In this document: in pieces, positions 1 through 7,804 of the stretch
How the letters are laid out: every line of letters begins with the position of its first letter
How positions within the stretch are numbered: the first letter of the stretch is position 1
Assembly (NCBI RefSeq): GCF_000720135.1
Contig: NZ_JOIU01000001.1
Coordinates: 310,001 to 374,000, forward strand
Direction of reading: 5' to 3'
Length of the DNA stretch: 64,000 nucleotides
DNA from: Streptomyces sp. NRRL S-1022
Lineage (GTDB): Bacteria > Actinomycetota > Actinomycetes > Streptomycetales > Streptomycetaceae
Notes under the pieces: model-generated
Told to the model about the DNA's origin: nothing
Seen by the model: only the letters and a program-made list of their open reading frames with translations
Database searches by the model: none
Position numbers and translations under genes: made by a program

Positions 1-2
1 CG

Positions 3-344
3 GGAGACTCTTACGGAGCAGCGATGGCGTACGAAGCACTCCTGGCCGATCTCATTCGCGTACTGGGGCAGCACGGCGGGCTCCGGCATCCGAAGGAGAC
101 ACGTACGGGGCCCTACGCGAGCGGCCTGGAAGACCTGACCGCGCTCTCCAACTGGTGCAAAGTGTTTGACGCCCACTACAGCCACGCTCACTGGCGTGGC
201 CGGGCCGGAGACGCCGCCGGGGCCGCGACCTCCCTCACGTATTTGCTGAACCAGCAGGTACAGATACTCGGCCCAGACCATCCACGAATCCTGGCCACAC
301 GTGAAGAGCTGGCCTACTGGGAGAAGCGCGCGCGGATCCGGTGA
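3..344 (+). CDS. TPR-type protein, C-terminal end (gene starts left of the window)
   Basis: The frame is open from the window edge and ends at the stop at 342-344, so the true start probably lies outside; the ATG at 24 is internal by this reading. Two units resemble the tetratricopeptide repeats of large actinobacterial NTPase/TPR proteins. The second carries the typical signature ILGPDHPRILATREELAYW; the first (EALLADLIRVLG) has lost its DHP segment. The role cannot be told from the tail; such proteins are usually regulatory or signalling scaffolds. The internal shrinkage of the first repeat may mean decay. Confidence 0.6.
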   Translation, partial: GDSYGAAMAYEALLADLIRVLGQHGGLRHPKETRTGPYASGLEDLTALSNWCKVFDAHYSHAHWRGRAGDAAGAATSLTYLLNQQVQILGPDHPRILATREELAYWEKRARIR

Positions 345-432
345 GCCTGCCGTCAACGGCCTCCAGCAGAGCGCGCGCCGGGGGCTGGCGACAGGGCCCT
401 GAACACCTTCGCATGGACCCGTTCGTTGCAGG

Positions 433-942
433 TCAGAGGCTCAGTGGACGGGCATAGAAGGCGACCCCGCGGCCCGTCAGGGTGCGTTCGCGGGCTTGGT
501 CGTCGGCGGTGACGAACTGGATCAGGCCCTCCTTGCGGCCGAGGTAGATGCACTGCTGGTGGTAACGGATCGAAATGCGGGGAATTTTGGCGCCGGTGAG
601 ACGGGTGGCGACGGCGTCGGCGGCTTGCCAGGCCATGGGGACGCCGGAGGCGCAGGACATCCGCAGCTCCTTGCCGCCCGGGCCGATCGCCATCGCTGCG
701 TCGCCCGCGGCGTACACGTCCTCGTGGGAGACCGAGTGCATGATGGTGTCGTCCAGGATCTGGCCGCGGTCGGTGAGTTCAAGCGTGGTGGCTTGGGCGA
801 TGGGGTGGACGGCGAAGCCGGTGGCCCAGACCGTGATCTCGGCGGGGACGGTCCGGCCGTCGGCTGTCGTCACGGCGTCTAGCCGCACGACGGTGCGCTG
901 TGCGTGTTGCCACGCAGTTAGACACTCACTCGAGCCGCCCAC
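433..942 (-). pseudogene. NAD(P)/FAD-dependent oxidoreductase fragment (NDH-2-like)
   Basis: The minus-strand reading carries the core of a pyridine-nucleotide-disulfide oxidoreductase: an ATGF-type turn (ITVWATGF) and the second FAD-binding motif VYAAGDAA, as in type II NADH dehydrogenases and related flavoproteins. The whole N-terminal half, with the first Rossmann motif, is missing. The C-terminus stops soon after GVAFYARPLSL, short of the usual length. At about 170 residues against roughly 400 it cannot fold as a working enzyme. It is a gene remnant in a debris-rich flank. Confidence 0.7.
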
Positions 943-999
943 AGCTCAGCAACCTCAGGTCGTTCAAAACCGTGACCCGGGCCAGGCGGCCGACGATCG

Positions 1000-1287
1000 T
1001 CACCACCTCGGCGTAGCGGGCCCGCTGGAGCCCGTGGGCGTGCGCCGTTGTTGATGCCAGTTGTGGATGTCAGGAGGCACGATGCTCACCGCGCGAAAGT
1101 TGTACCCGTCCTGCTTGAAGCCAGGGGCTTCCCACGTGAGGTCGACCTGCTGTCCGGGCGACAAAGCGCGGAAGCCGTTTGCTTGGATGTGAGAGTAATG
1201 ACCGAAGTAGCCGCCGGGGGTCTCGGGGGAGTCGAGAACCCCCCACCCTCCCTCGTCGTCCCACTCGCGGACGATCGCAGTCACCAT
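1000..1287 (-). CDS. Cold-shock-domain-like small protein
   Basis: A 95-residue protein whose first ~70 residues fit a single cold-shock (S1-like OB) fold: an N-terminal strand, the GWGVLDSPETPGGYFGHYSH stretch in place of the usual GFGFI...VFVH RNA-binding motifs, then GQQVDLTWE and FRAVSIVPP as later strands. Members bind single-stranded nucleic acid in the cytoplasm. Several aromatic RNA-contact positions are replaced, so this is a divergent member of the kind Streptomyces carries in accessory DNA. The tail after residue 75 is low in family features. It stands alone, with no operon partner visible. Confidence 0.6.
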   Translation of the reverse strand: MVTAIVREWDDEGGWGVLDSPETPGGYFGHYSHIQANGFRALSPGQQVDLTWEAPGFKQDGYNFRAVSIVPPDIHNWHQQRRTPTGSSGPATPRW

Positions 1288-1575
1288 GGACGGAATCTTA
1301 GGGGTTGCTCTGCGCCGACGCGGCTTCGTACCTCAGCTTGAAAAGTTTGGGTCTTGTGGCGGCGGTTGTTGCGCTGACCTGCGGTGGAGTGGCGTCAGAG
1401 CATAGCTCGCACCGTGGCCGGTCCCCGCTGTTACCCGCCCGATCTGGCACTGGCCCTTTCACCTCGAATGTCCCTGACAGCGACGGCCGACAGGGATTCG
1501 TGGTGCTGCTTAACCGGTGGATCAGGGAGTAGCGGTCCGGGTCCGCCACGGATGCCGGTATGCAGGGTGAGCAGG

Positions 1576-2244
1576 TCAACGGGGAGTCAGGAGGCCAGCC
1601 ACCAGAGCTCGGAGACCGTCCAGGTAAGTGTCCTCGGCGGTCAGCGGTGCCCAGCGGTCCGCGACCTGTGCCAAGCGGGGCAGTTCGTCCGGGTCGAGAT
1701 TGCCGAAGACTTGCTCTCGGTAGGTGGCACGGTCATCGTCTGCGCGCCGTCGGGACGCTGTCGTCCGGACCACGATCTCTCCGGCGGTGTAGTACCAGAT
1801 CGCCCGGTATCCGTACACGGCCTGCTCTAGGGACAGGCCGCATCCGACAAGGCCGTCGACGATCTGCTCGACGAACCACAGGGCGGATGTGGACATCAGG
1901 TCGTCGGCGGTCAGCACCTCCACGATCCAGGGGCAGGCGGCGAGCGCCTCGTGGATCGCTGCTGCGGCGACGACGACCCGCTCGCGGGGGTGGGCGGGCA
2001 GTTCGGGTCGGCGCAGCGCCCGCGCGGCGTAGTCGTCCAGCAGCAGGACGAGCAATGCTTCCTTGTTGCGGACGTGGTGGTAGAGCGCCATCGGCGTGCT
2101 GCCGATCTCGGTGGCCAGCCGCCGCATGGTCAGCCGGTCCACGCCTTCCTCGGTCACGATCCGGCGGGCCGTACCGATGACCTCTTCGCGGGAGATACGG
2201 GGCGGCCGGCCCAGGGCTTTGCGCGGTGCGGAAGATTGCGGCAT
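1576..2244 (-). CDS. TetR family transcriptional regulator
   Basis: A 222-residue regulator. Residues ~18-65 form the TetR helix-turn-helix (TMRRLATEIGSTPMALYHHV), and the remainder is the all-helical ligand domain of the TetR_C type. It is transcribed away from the MFS gene that starts 57 bp to its right, the usual arrangement of a local repressor controlling a drug exporter. A short palindrome (GCCTC-TT-GAGGC) at 2278-2289 lies across the likely -35 of the exporter gene and is a candidate operator. The start ATG at 2244 gives a normal family length. Confidence 0.9.
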   Translation of the reverse strand: MPQSSAPRKALGRPPRISREEVIGTARRIVTEEGVDRLTMRRLATEIGSTPMALYHHVRNKEALLVLLLDDYAARALRRPELPAHPRERVVVAAAAIHEALAACPWIVEVLTADDLMSTSALWFVEQIVDGLVGCGLSLEQAVYGYRAIWYYTAGEIVVRTTASRRRADDDRATYREQVFGNLDPDELPRLAQVADRWAPLTAEDTYLDGLRALVAGLLTPR

Positions 2245-2277
2245 GCCCCCATCATCCCTCAGCGGTCGACAGCGACG

Positions 2278-2310
2278 GCCTCTTGAGGCTACTTTCCTTA
2301 CATGTATAAA
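2278..2310 (+). promoter_or_regulatory. Candidate promoter and operator for the MFS gene
   Basis: TTGAGG at 2283-2288 and TATAAA at 2305-2310 are separated by 16 bp and would form a sigma-70-like promoter. GCCTCTTGAGGC at 2278-2289, a 5-2-5 palindrome, overlaps the -35 box and could bind the divergent TetR protein. If this -10 is used, transcription would start beyond the ATG at 2302, favouring translation from the in-frame GTG at 2335. Confidence 0.4.
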
Positions 2311-3750
2311 AACTCACGGGGGCGACCCCGACTGGTGCTGGCTGCTGCGGCCGTCGCACAGTTCGCCTTCGCTCTGGACATGTCGGTGGTCAACGTCGCA
2401 CTGCCCGCGATACGGACCGCGTTGGGATTCGCGCCGCTCGACCTGTCGTGGATCGTGCACGTCTACGCACTCACGTTCGGCGGACTCCTGTTACTGGGCG
2501 GCCGGGCGTGCGACCTGTACGGTCACCGTCGGCTGTTCGTGATGGGCCTGGCCGTTTTCGGGCTGTGCTCGCTGGCGGCCGGCCTGGCCCAGGCCCCCTG
2601 GCAACTGATCGCCGCCCGCGCCGGCCAGGGACTGGGAGCCGCTGCGGCCGCCCCGGCCGCGCTGGGGATGCTCACCACCACCTTCCCTGAGGGCCCCCGT
2701 CGTGTCCGGGCGCTCGGGGTGTGGAGCGCGGTGAACGCCGCAGGAGGGGCGCTGGGAGTACTGGCGGGTGGTCTGCTGACCGAGTACGCCGGGTGGCGCT
2801 GGGTGATGCTGGTCAATCTGCCCATCGTGGCGGCGGCTCTCGCGCTGGATCCCGCCAGCGCGCCCAGGGGAGCACCGCCCGCCCGCGACGAGGGGCTCGA
2901 CGTGCTGGGTGCCGTCCTGGCGAGCGGCGGGGTCGGGCTGCTGGTGTTCGGCGTCGTGCGCACCGACACGCAAGGATGGGGATCCCCGGCCTCCCTGGCG
3001 ACCCTCACCGCCGCGGCCACTGTCCTGGCCGCTTTCGTCTTCGCCGAATCCAGGGCCCCCGCACCGCTGTTGCGTCTCGGCCTCTTGCGCAGTCGCTGGG
3101 TCGCCGGTGCCAACGTGCTGGTGTTCTTGGCCGCAGCCGGGCAGTTCTCGGCGTTCTACTTCGTGTCCCTGTACATGCAGCAAGTGCTGGGCATGAGTGC
3201 CGCAACGACCGGCGCCGCCTTCCTGCCCTTCTCCGCAGGACTGGTCGCTGGCACCCTCGTCGCGACCCGCGTCGCCGCCGCACGCACCCCCCGCGCAGCC
3301 CTGGTGCCCGGCGCCCTGCTGGCCGCCGCGGGCCTGGCCTGGTTCGCCTTCATCACTCCCGACGGCGGCTTTCTCACCGACGTGCTCGGCCCCTCCCTGA
3401 TGACCAGCATCGGCACCGGACTCGTCCTCGCCCCGGTCGCCGCCGCCGCAACCACCGGTGTCACCGCGCGCGAGGCCGGCATGGCCTCCGGCCTCTTCAA
3501 CAGCTCCCGCCAACTCGGCGGCTGCATCGGCCTGGCCGCCCTGGCCACCGTAGCCGCACACCGCACCGGCACAGCATCCGGCCCCGCCGCGCTCAACGAC
3601 GGCTACGCCTCGGGCCTGGCCGCCGCCGCCGCCCTCTTCGCGCTGGCGGCGGTCGTGGCGATCGGCGCGCTCCCGCGCCGCCTGGCCATGACACCTGACC
3701 CGCAACCGGCCGCCCCCGCAGAGAATCGACTGGAAGGAACGCCGTCATGA
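2302..3750 (+). CDS. MFS drug exporter, DHA2 (EmrB/QacA) family
   Basis: A 482-residue integral membrane protein with the layout of 14-helix proton antiporters. The first helix holds the LDMSVVNVALP motif (motif D1 of the DHA2 family), followed by the GGRACDLYGHRR loop (motif A) and the GQGLGAAAAAPAALG motif (motif B/C). It would pump small hydrophobic compounds out of the cell. The divergent TetR gene is the likely repressor, and the cupin gene follows with a 4-bp ATGA overlap. Codon 64 is TTA (2491-2493), so expression may depend on the bldA tRNA. The ATG at 2302 lies inside a possible -10 box, so the GTG at 2335 is an alternative start that removes only 11 residues. Confidence 0.9.
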   Translation: MYKNSRGRPRLVLAAAAVAQFAFALDMSVVNVALPAIRTALGFAPLDLSWIVHVYALTFGGLLLLGGRACDLYGHRRLFVMGLAVFGLCSLAAGLAQAPWQLIAARAGQGLGAAAAAPAALGMLTTTFPEGPRRVRALGVWSAVNAAGGALGVLAGGLLTEYAGWRWVMLVNLPIVAAALALDPASAPRGAPPARDEGLDVLGAVLASGGVGLLVFGVVRTDTQGWGSPASLATLTAAATVLAAFVFAESRAPAPLLRLGLLRSRWVAGANVLVFLAAAGQFSAFYFVSLYMQQVLGMSAATTGAAFLPFSAGLVAGTLVATRVAAARTPRAALVPGALLAAAGLAWFAFITPDGGFLTDVLGPSLMTSIGTGLVLAPVAAAATTGVTAREAGMASGLFNSSRQLGGCIGLAALATVAAHRTGTASGPAALNDGYASGLAAAAALFALAAVVAIGALPRRLAMTPDPQPAAPAENRLEGTPS

Positions 3751-4151
3751 CGACGACACCCATCTCATCCATCGACCTGTTCGCCTCTGCGCTGCACATC
3801 CACCCCGACGGTAATGTCCAAGTGGCCGAACGGCAGATGACGAGCAGCTACTCCGGTGCCTGGCAGATCGCGACGTTCCACGTGGAGACCGACGCCGACG
3901 TTCACGCTGACCAGTGGGAGATGCACCCCGGGGCCGAAGAGGCAGTGTGCTGCCTGGCAGGCGGCGTCCGCCTCCATCTCCGTCCTGCCGCGCCCGGCGG
4001 CGCCGAGGCCATGGTGCAGTTGCGGGCAGGCAACGCAGTGATCGTCCCCCGCGGCCGCTGGCACCGCCTGGAGCTGGACGCCCCCAGCGACCTGATGTCG
4101 ATCACCCTCCGCCACGGCACTCGCCTCGAAAGGCGTACCGACACTCACTGA
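3747..4151 (+). CDS. Cupin-domain protein
   Basis: A 134-residue single cupin. Residues ~35-75 hold the first cupin motif (DADVHADQWEMHPGAEEAVCCLAG, quoted in part: HADQWEMHPGAEE), and ~90-115 the second (GNAVIVPRGRWHRLEL). The histidines and glutamate typical of metal binding are largely present. Its ATG overlaps the stop of the MFS gene (ATGA), so the two are translationally coupled. It may sense, sequester or modify the compound that is exported. No catalytic type can be assigned from sequence. Confidence 0.8.
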   Translation: MTTTPISSIDLFASALHIHPDGNVQVAERQMTSSYSGAWQIATFHVETDADVHADQWEMHPGAEEAVCCLAGGVRLHLRPAAPGGAEAMVQLRAGNAVIVPRGRWHRLELDAPSDLMSITLRHGTRLERRTDTH

Positions 4152-4311
4152 CCCGATCAGTCAGGCCCGCGGGAGCGGATTCGACACCCCGGCCACCCTC
4201 GTCAGGCCTTCCACCGCCGCCGGAAGGCCGGCGGCCGGCGGATCGATGGGCCAGTGATCCGTCGCAGCCACGCCGCACCGGTCACAGCGGTAACCGGCTG
4301 GTGATCGAGTG

Positions 4312-4345
4312 TCAGCGACACGCCGGGCACTCGGCGTGTCGCTGA
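4312..4345. terminator. Bidirectional hairpin terminator
   Basis: A perfect 14-bp inverted repeat (TCAGCGACACGCCG and its complement) with a 6-base loop sits between two converging genes, the cupin gene ending at 4151 and the FG-GAP gene ending at 4408. There is no U tract, which is usual for Streptomyces terminators, and it would work in both directions. Confidence 0.8.
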
Positions 4346-4407
4346 GACGGAGCGCACGCGTGGCACGGGTGGCTTGCGAGCCCCACGCCCGAGCTGCCGG
4401 AGGACTG

Positions 4408-6876
4408 TCAGAACAGCTCCTTGGCACGGCTGAAGCCACTACCGATCCTGACGCGTGTGCCGTACGACCCCCTGCCGTCGCCGGACTGGCGGTAGAGGTT
4501 GCCGGTGGTGTCGCGGGCAATCAGATCGTTCCTGCCGTCGCCGGTGATGTCGCCGACGCCGACCGCCACGTTGTAGGAGCCGCCCCAGTTGCCGGCGATC
4601 TTGACGCGGCCGGCGAAGGTGCCGTTGCCCTTGCCGTAGTAGCGGTAGAGGTTGTTGGAGGTGTCCTGGGCGACCAGGTCGCCGATGCCGTCGCCGTTGA
4701 GGTCACCGGCGCCGACGACTTTCTTGTACGTCTTCCAGTTCGCGTACAGCTTTACCCGCGCGGAGAGGGTGCCGCTGCTGGTGCCCTTGTAGAGGTAGAC
4801 CGCGCCGGTGGGGGAGTTGCGGGCGATCAGGTCCGGGCGGCCGTCCTTGGTGACGTCACCGGGGCAGGTCAGGACGTCGTACTGCTTCCAACCGGTGCTG
4901 GAGACCGTCTTGTACGGCGTGCCCGCGGCTGACGGCGCGTTGCCACAGCCCGGCCGGTAGGCGCGCAGGGCGTCGCCGACGCGGACGAGGAAGTCGTTGC
5001 AGCGGTCACCGTTGAGGTCACCGAAGGGCACCGCCTTGATGCTCGTCGACCAGCCACCGCCGATCTCGCCCCCCGTCAGGTCGCCGTGGCCCGTGCCCAG
5101 GAGCCACTGGAGCCTGCCCGAGGTGTCGAGTTGGAGCAGGTCGCCGAAGCCGTCGGAGAAGATGTCGGCGCCGCCGCCGAAGTCACGGATGGCCGGTCTG
5201 CCGCCGGCCACCGCGACGGTGCCGGTCTGCAGCGTCGACGCAGTGCCGGAGCCGTACTGGACGGCCTTCAGCGTCCAGGTGAGCCTGCCGTTCTCGGCGA
5301 TCGCGCCGGTGCTGGTGCGGCCGTTCCAGACCGGAGCGATCGTCGTGGCGGAGCCGGGGTCACCGGTGAGGGTGCGGACGGTGCGCCCCGCGGTGTCCTT
5401 GAGCGTGAGCGTCCAGGAGGCGACGGGGGAGTTGGTGGTCCAGGAGGGCTTCCAGGCGGCGCTGGAGGAGGTGGTGCCGTTCAGGAACACCTTCGCCGGG
5501 ACCGCGCTGTCCGTCACCTGGAGGGTGGGCCAGGCCATGGTTGAGGCCATCACCTCCGTGTCGGGGGAGATGGTGGACGACGGCCCCCAGACCGCGGTGG
5601 CGGAGCCGACGGCGTCCGCTGCGATCTCGACGTGCACCGACCGTCCACCACCCACGCGGCGCGCGGACGTCCACGTCCCGCCGGCCAGGGTGGACTCCCA
5701 CACGGACTCGTGCTGCTGGTCGGCGTCGAGCTCGGGCCACAGCACATGGACCGAGCCGTCGGGGGAGATGACTGCGTCGGACGTGTACTGGGCGTCGCCG
5801 GAGGACAGCGTCCTCGGCGCCGACCAGGTGCCGCCGGCGCTGTCGAAGGTGGTGGCCCGTACCGCGCCCGCGCCCGTGGCCTTGTCGGTCCAGACGAGGG
5901 TGACATCGCCGTCGGGCCCGACCAACGGCTGAGGAACCTCGGTGGGCTTGCCGACGGCGGTCGCGGCGGTTTGCGGCCGGCTCCACGCGGAGGCCGCGTC
6001 AGCGCGGCGCACGATCTGGAAGGTGCCGTTCGCGTCCTGCCACACCAGGTGGACCGAGCCGTCCGGGGCCGAGGCCAGCTCCGGAGCGACGGAAGCTGCG
6101 GTGATCTCCTGCGGGGTCGGCCAAGTGGAAGCGCCGAACGGCCTGGTGTTGGTCATCACCCTGTAGTACTGGGAGCTCACGCTCATCCAGTACGAGACGA
6201 CGAGCCCGCCCTGTCCGTCGTAGGCGACCTGCGGGTGCCCGACGGTCCCGTAGCCGGAGACACCCGCGTACGTGGCAGCGTTGCTGACCTGAGCCGGAAT
6301 GGACCAGCTCCCCTCCCCGGACATGGTGGCGGCGTACGCCTCACTCCTGCCGGTCCGCCACACACGCTGGCTCCACACGGCGGCGATCGTCCCGCCCGGC
6401 CCCACAGCGAGGTCGGGGGAGTCGAAGTTCGTGCTCTGGTCCGAGGCGATCACCGTGGGCTGCGACCAGGCCGACCGTCCGGCGCCCAGGGTGGCGGAGG
6501 CGATGTGGGCGGTCGTGGTCCACACCGCGGCGACCGATCCGTCCGGCAGGGCCGCCAGGCGCGCCTTCCCGACCGTCTCGGAGGCCAGGATCCGAGCGGT
6601 GGTCCACTTCTCGCTGTTCGCGGGGCGCGTCGCCCAGTAGAGGACGCCGGTCGTGTATTGGGTCCAGACGGCCACGGCAGTGCCGCTCTTGGCGATGACG
6701 ACGTCCTGGACCTCGGACTTGTAGTCATACAGCGACACCGGGCTGCTCCACGGCGGCTGCACGGTCGCCGCGGCGGCCGGTACGGCCGGGAGCGTGCTGC
6801 CCGCGAGAGCGAGCGAGACGGTGACGAATGCGACGGCCGCACCACGACGGCGCGTCGACAGCGCTGATCTACCCAT
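4408..6876 (-). CDS. Secreted FG-GAP/VCBS repeat protein
   Basis: An 822-residue exported protein. The chosen ATG at 6876 has a GGAGGGG ribosome site upstream and begins a Sec signal peptide (arginine-rich start, hydrophobic core, cleavage near residue 36-38 after PAAAA). Residues ~40-520 are propeller-like repeats with recurring AVW-x-Q/T and DGSVH...W motifs. These are followed by a FlgD-like Ig module (~545-610) and then FG-GAP/VCBS repeats with calcium-loop motifs such as DLNGDGIGDLV and DITGDGRNDLI to the C-terminus. Such proteins act outside the cell in adhesion, or carry hidden lectin or glycosidase activity. A longer reading to 7212 is open but lacks a signal peptide, so it was rejected. 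Confidence 0.85.
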   Translation of the reverse strand: MGRSALSTRRRGAAVAFVTVSLALAGSTLPAVPAAAATVQPPWSSPVSLYDYKSEVQDVVIAKSGTAVAVWTQYTTGVLYWATRPANSEKWTTARILASETVGKARLAALPDGSVAAVWTTTAHIASATLGAGRSAWSQPTVIASDQSTNFDSPDLAVGPGGTIAAVWSQRVWRTGRSEAYAATMSGEGSWSIPAQVSNAATYAGVSGYGTVGHPQVAYDGQGGLVVSYWMSVSSQYYRVMTNTRPFGASTWPTPQEITAASVAPELASAPDGSVHLVWQDANGTFQIVRRADAASAWSRPQTAATAVGKPTEVPQPLVGPDGDVTLVWTDKATGAGAVRATTFDSAGGTWSAPRTLSSGDAQYTSDAVISPDGSVHVLWPELDADQQHESVWESTLAGGTWTSARRVGGGRSVHVEIAADAVGSATAVWGPSSTISPDTEVMASTMAWPTLQVTDSAVPAKVFLNGTTSSSAAWKPSWTTNSPVASWTLTLKDTAGRTVRTLTGDPGSATTIAPVWNGRTSTGAIAENGRLTWTLKAVQYGSGTASTLQTGTVAVAGGRPAIRDFGGGADIFSDGFGDLLQLDTSGRLQWLLGTGHGDLTGGEIGGGWSTSIKAVPFGDLNGDRCNDFLVRVGDALRAYRPGCGNAPSAAGTPYKTVSSTGWKQYDVLTCPGDVTKDGRPDLIARNSPTGAVYLYKGTSSGTLSARVKLYANWKTYKKVVGAGDLNGDGIGDLVAQDTSNNLYRYYGKGNGTFAGRVKIAGNWGGSYNVAVGVGDITGDGRNDLIARDTTGNLYRQSGDGRGSYGTRVRIGSGFSRAKELF

Positions 6877-7385
6877 GAGCGTGAATTCCCCTCCGCGTGA
6901 GGGCTGTTCGCCCCCCGACGCGCAGCTTATGGGCTTCGTGAGCGAATCATGAAGGAGTTTGATCAAAAGCGCAGAGGAGGTGAAGAAGACTGTCTCGGCC
7001 AGTGGCAACCCTTCACGGCGCGGCTCGGCGACCACTGACGGGGCGTCAACCCGTGCTCCACGGCCGCAAGAACACCGCGGCCGGACGCCCAGGACGGCGG
7101 CCACTTCATTCCCATCGCCTGGGCCGTCACCGGTAATGCGAGGTCTTCGTCGTCGGTGTAGAGCAGGAAGCCCATCCTGCTGCCCAGCCCCAGCTTTTGG
7201 GCCGGGGGACATAGGCGGGCCAGCGCTGGGCCGACCACCGCACTCACCATCGCCCTCGTGCTCCTCGCGCGAGTGCTCGTTTCAGGGGAGGTCTTCCGTG
7301 CGTCGCTCACCTGCCATAGGCGAGGTCCGGAATGATCACTGAGGCCGACGCGAACGGTGTCCGGCTCCATCGAGGAGAGGCTTGC
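6877..7385. other. Intergenic region between divergent genes
   Basis: About 500 bp separates the minus-strand FG-GAP gene from the plus-strand acyl-carrier-like gene and must hold both promoters. Open frames run through it on the minus strand, but none has a ribosome site or family match. I see no convincing gene, repeat or hairpin. Confidence 0.4.
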
Positions 7386-7625
7386 ATGAGCAGCATCGAA
7401 GAGCGCGCGAAGAAGGTTATTGCCCGGGAACTGGGATGCGACATGGAGGAGCTGAGGAACAACCGCGTCTCGCTTGTCTACCTCGGGATGGATGAACTGG
7501 CCAGACCAGGTCTGGTTATGGCCTTGGAGGAAGAGTTCGATGCCGAGATCACCGACGAGATGGGCGACAGGCTCGCCATCGTCCAGGACGTCATTGACGC
7601 CGTCACTCCACGCAAACGCGACTGA
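7386..7625 (+). CDS. Acyl-carrier-protein-like protein lacking the attachment serine
   Basis: A 79-residue protein very close to bacterial fatty-acid ACP: it starts MSSIEERAKKVIA and contains LVMALEEEFDAEITDE, the helix II and III landmarks. The start at 7386 follows a strong GAGGAGAGG ribosome site. The conserved DSL motif that carries 4'-phosphopantetheine reads D36-E37-L38, so the serine is replaced by glutamate and the protein cannot be charged. The helix II start is also altered (ARPGL for the usual DTVEL). It stands alone between two genes for exported proteins. It may be a regulatory or partner-binding mimic of ACP, or an early pseudogene; the rest of the fold is well kept, which argues against random decay. 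Confidence 0.8.
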   Translation: MSSIEERAKKVIARELGCDMEELRNNRVSLVYLGMDELARPGLVMALEEEFDAEITDEMGDRLAIVQDVIDAVTPRKRD

Positions 7626-7804
7626 GGCCAGCGGCGGGGCGGCCCGCTGCTCCCCTCGGCGGTCGTGACAGTCAGGGAGAATGGAGGCGCATTGGCGTCC
7701 GACGGGAAGGCGTTGTGCGCCAGTGCGCCCCCGCAGGCCGGATGTGTGCAACCTGCGCTCCTGCCACTCTGGCCGGTGGAGCAGGGGCAGGGGCAGGGGA
7801 GACC

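Noticed and set aside
1298..1579. Small frames between the cold-shock-like and TetR genes
   Set aside because: Composition is not coding-like and there is no start signal.
2491..3705. Long minus-strand frame across the MFS gene
   Set aside because: Gly/Gln/Ala-rich mirror of the exporter caused by high G+C; no family features.
6877..7212. N-terminal extension of the FG-GAP protein to a start at 7212
   Set aside because: The internal ATG at 6876 has a strong ribosome site and opens a clear signal peptide; the extension would bury it.
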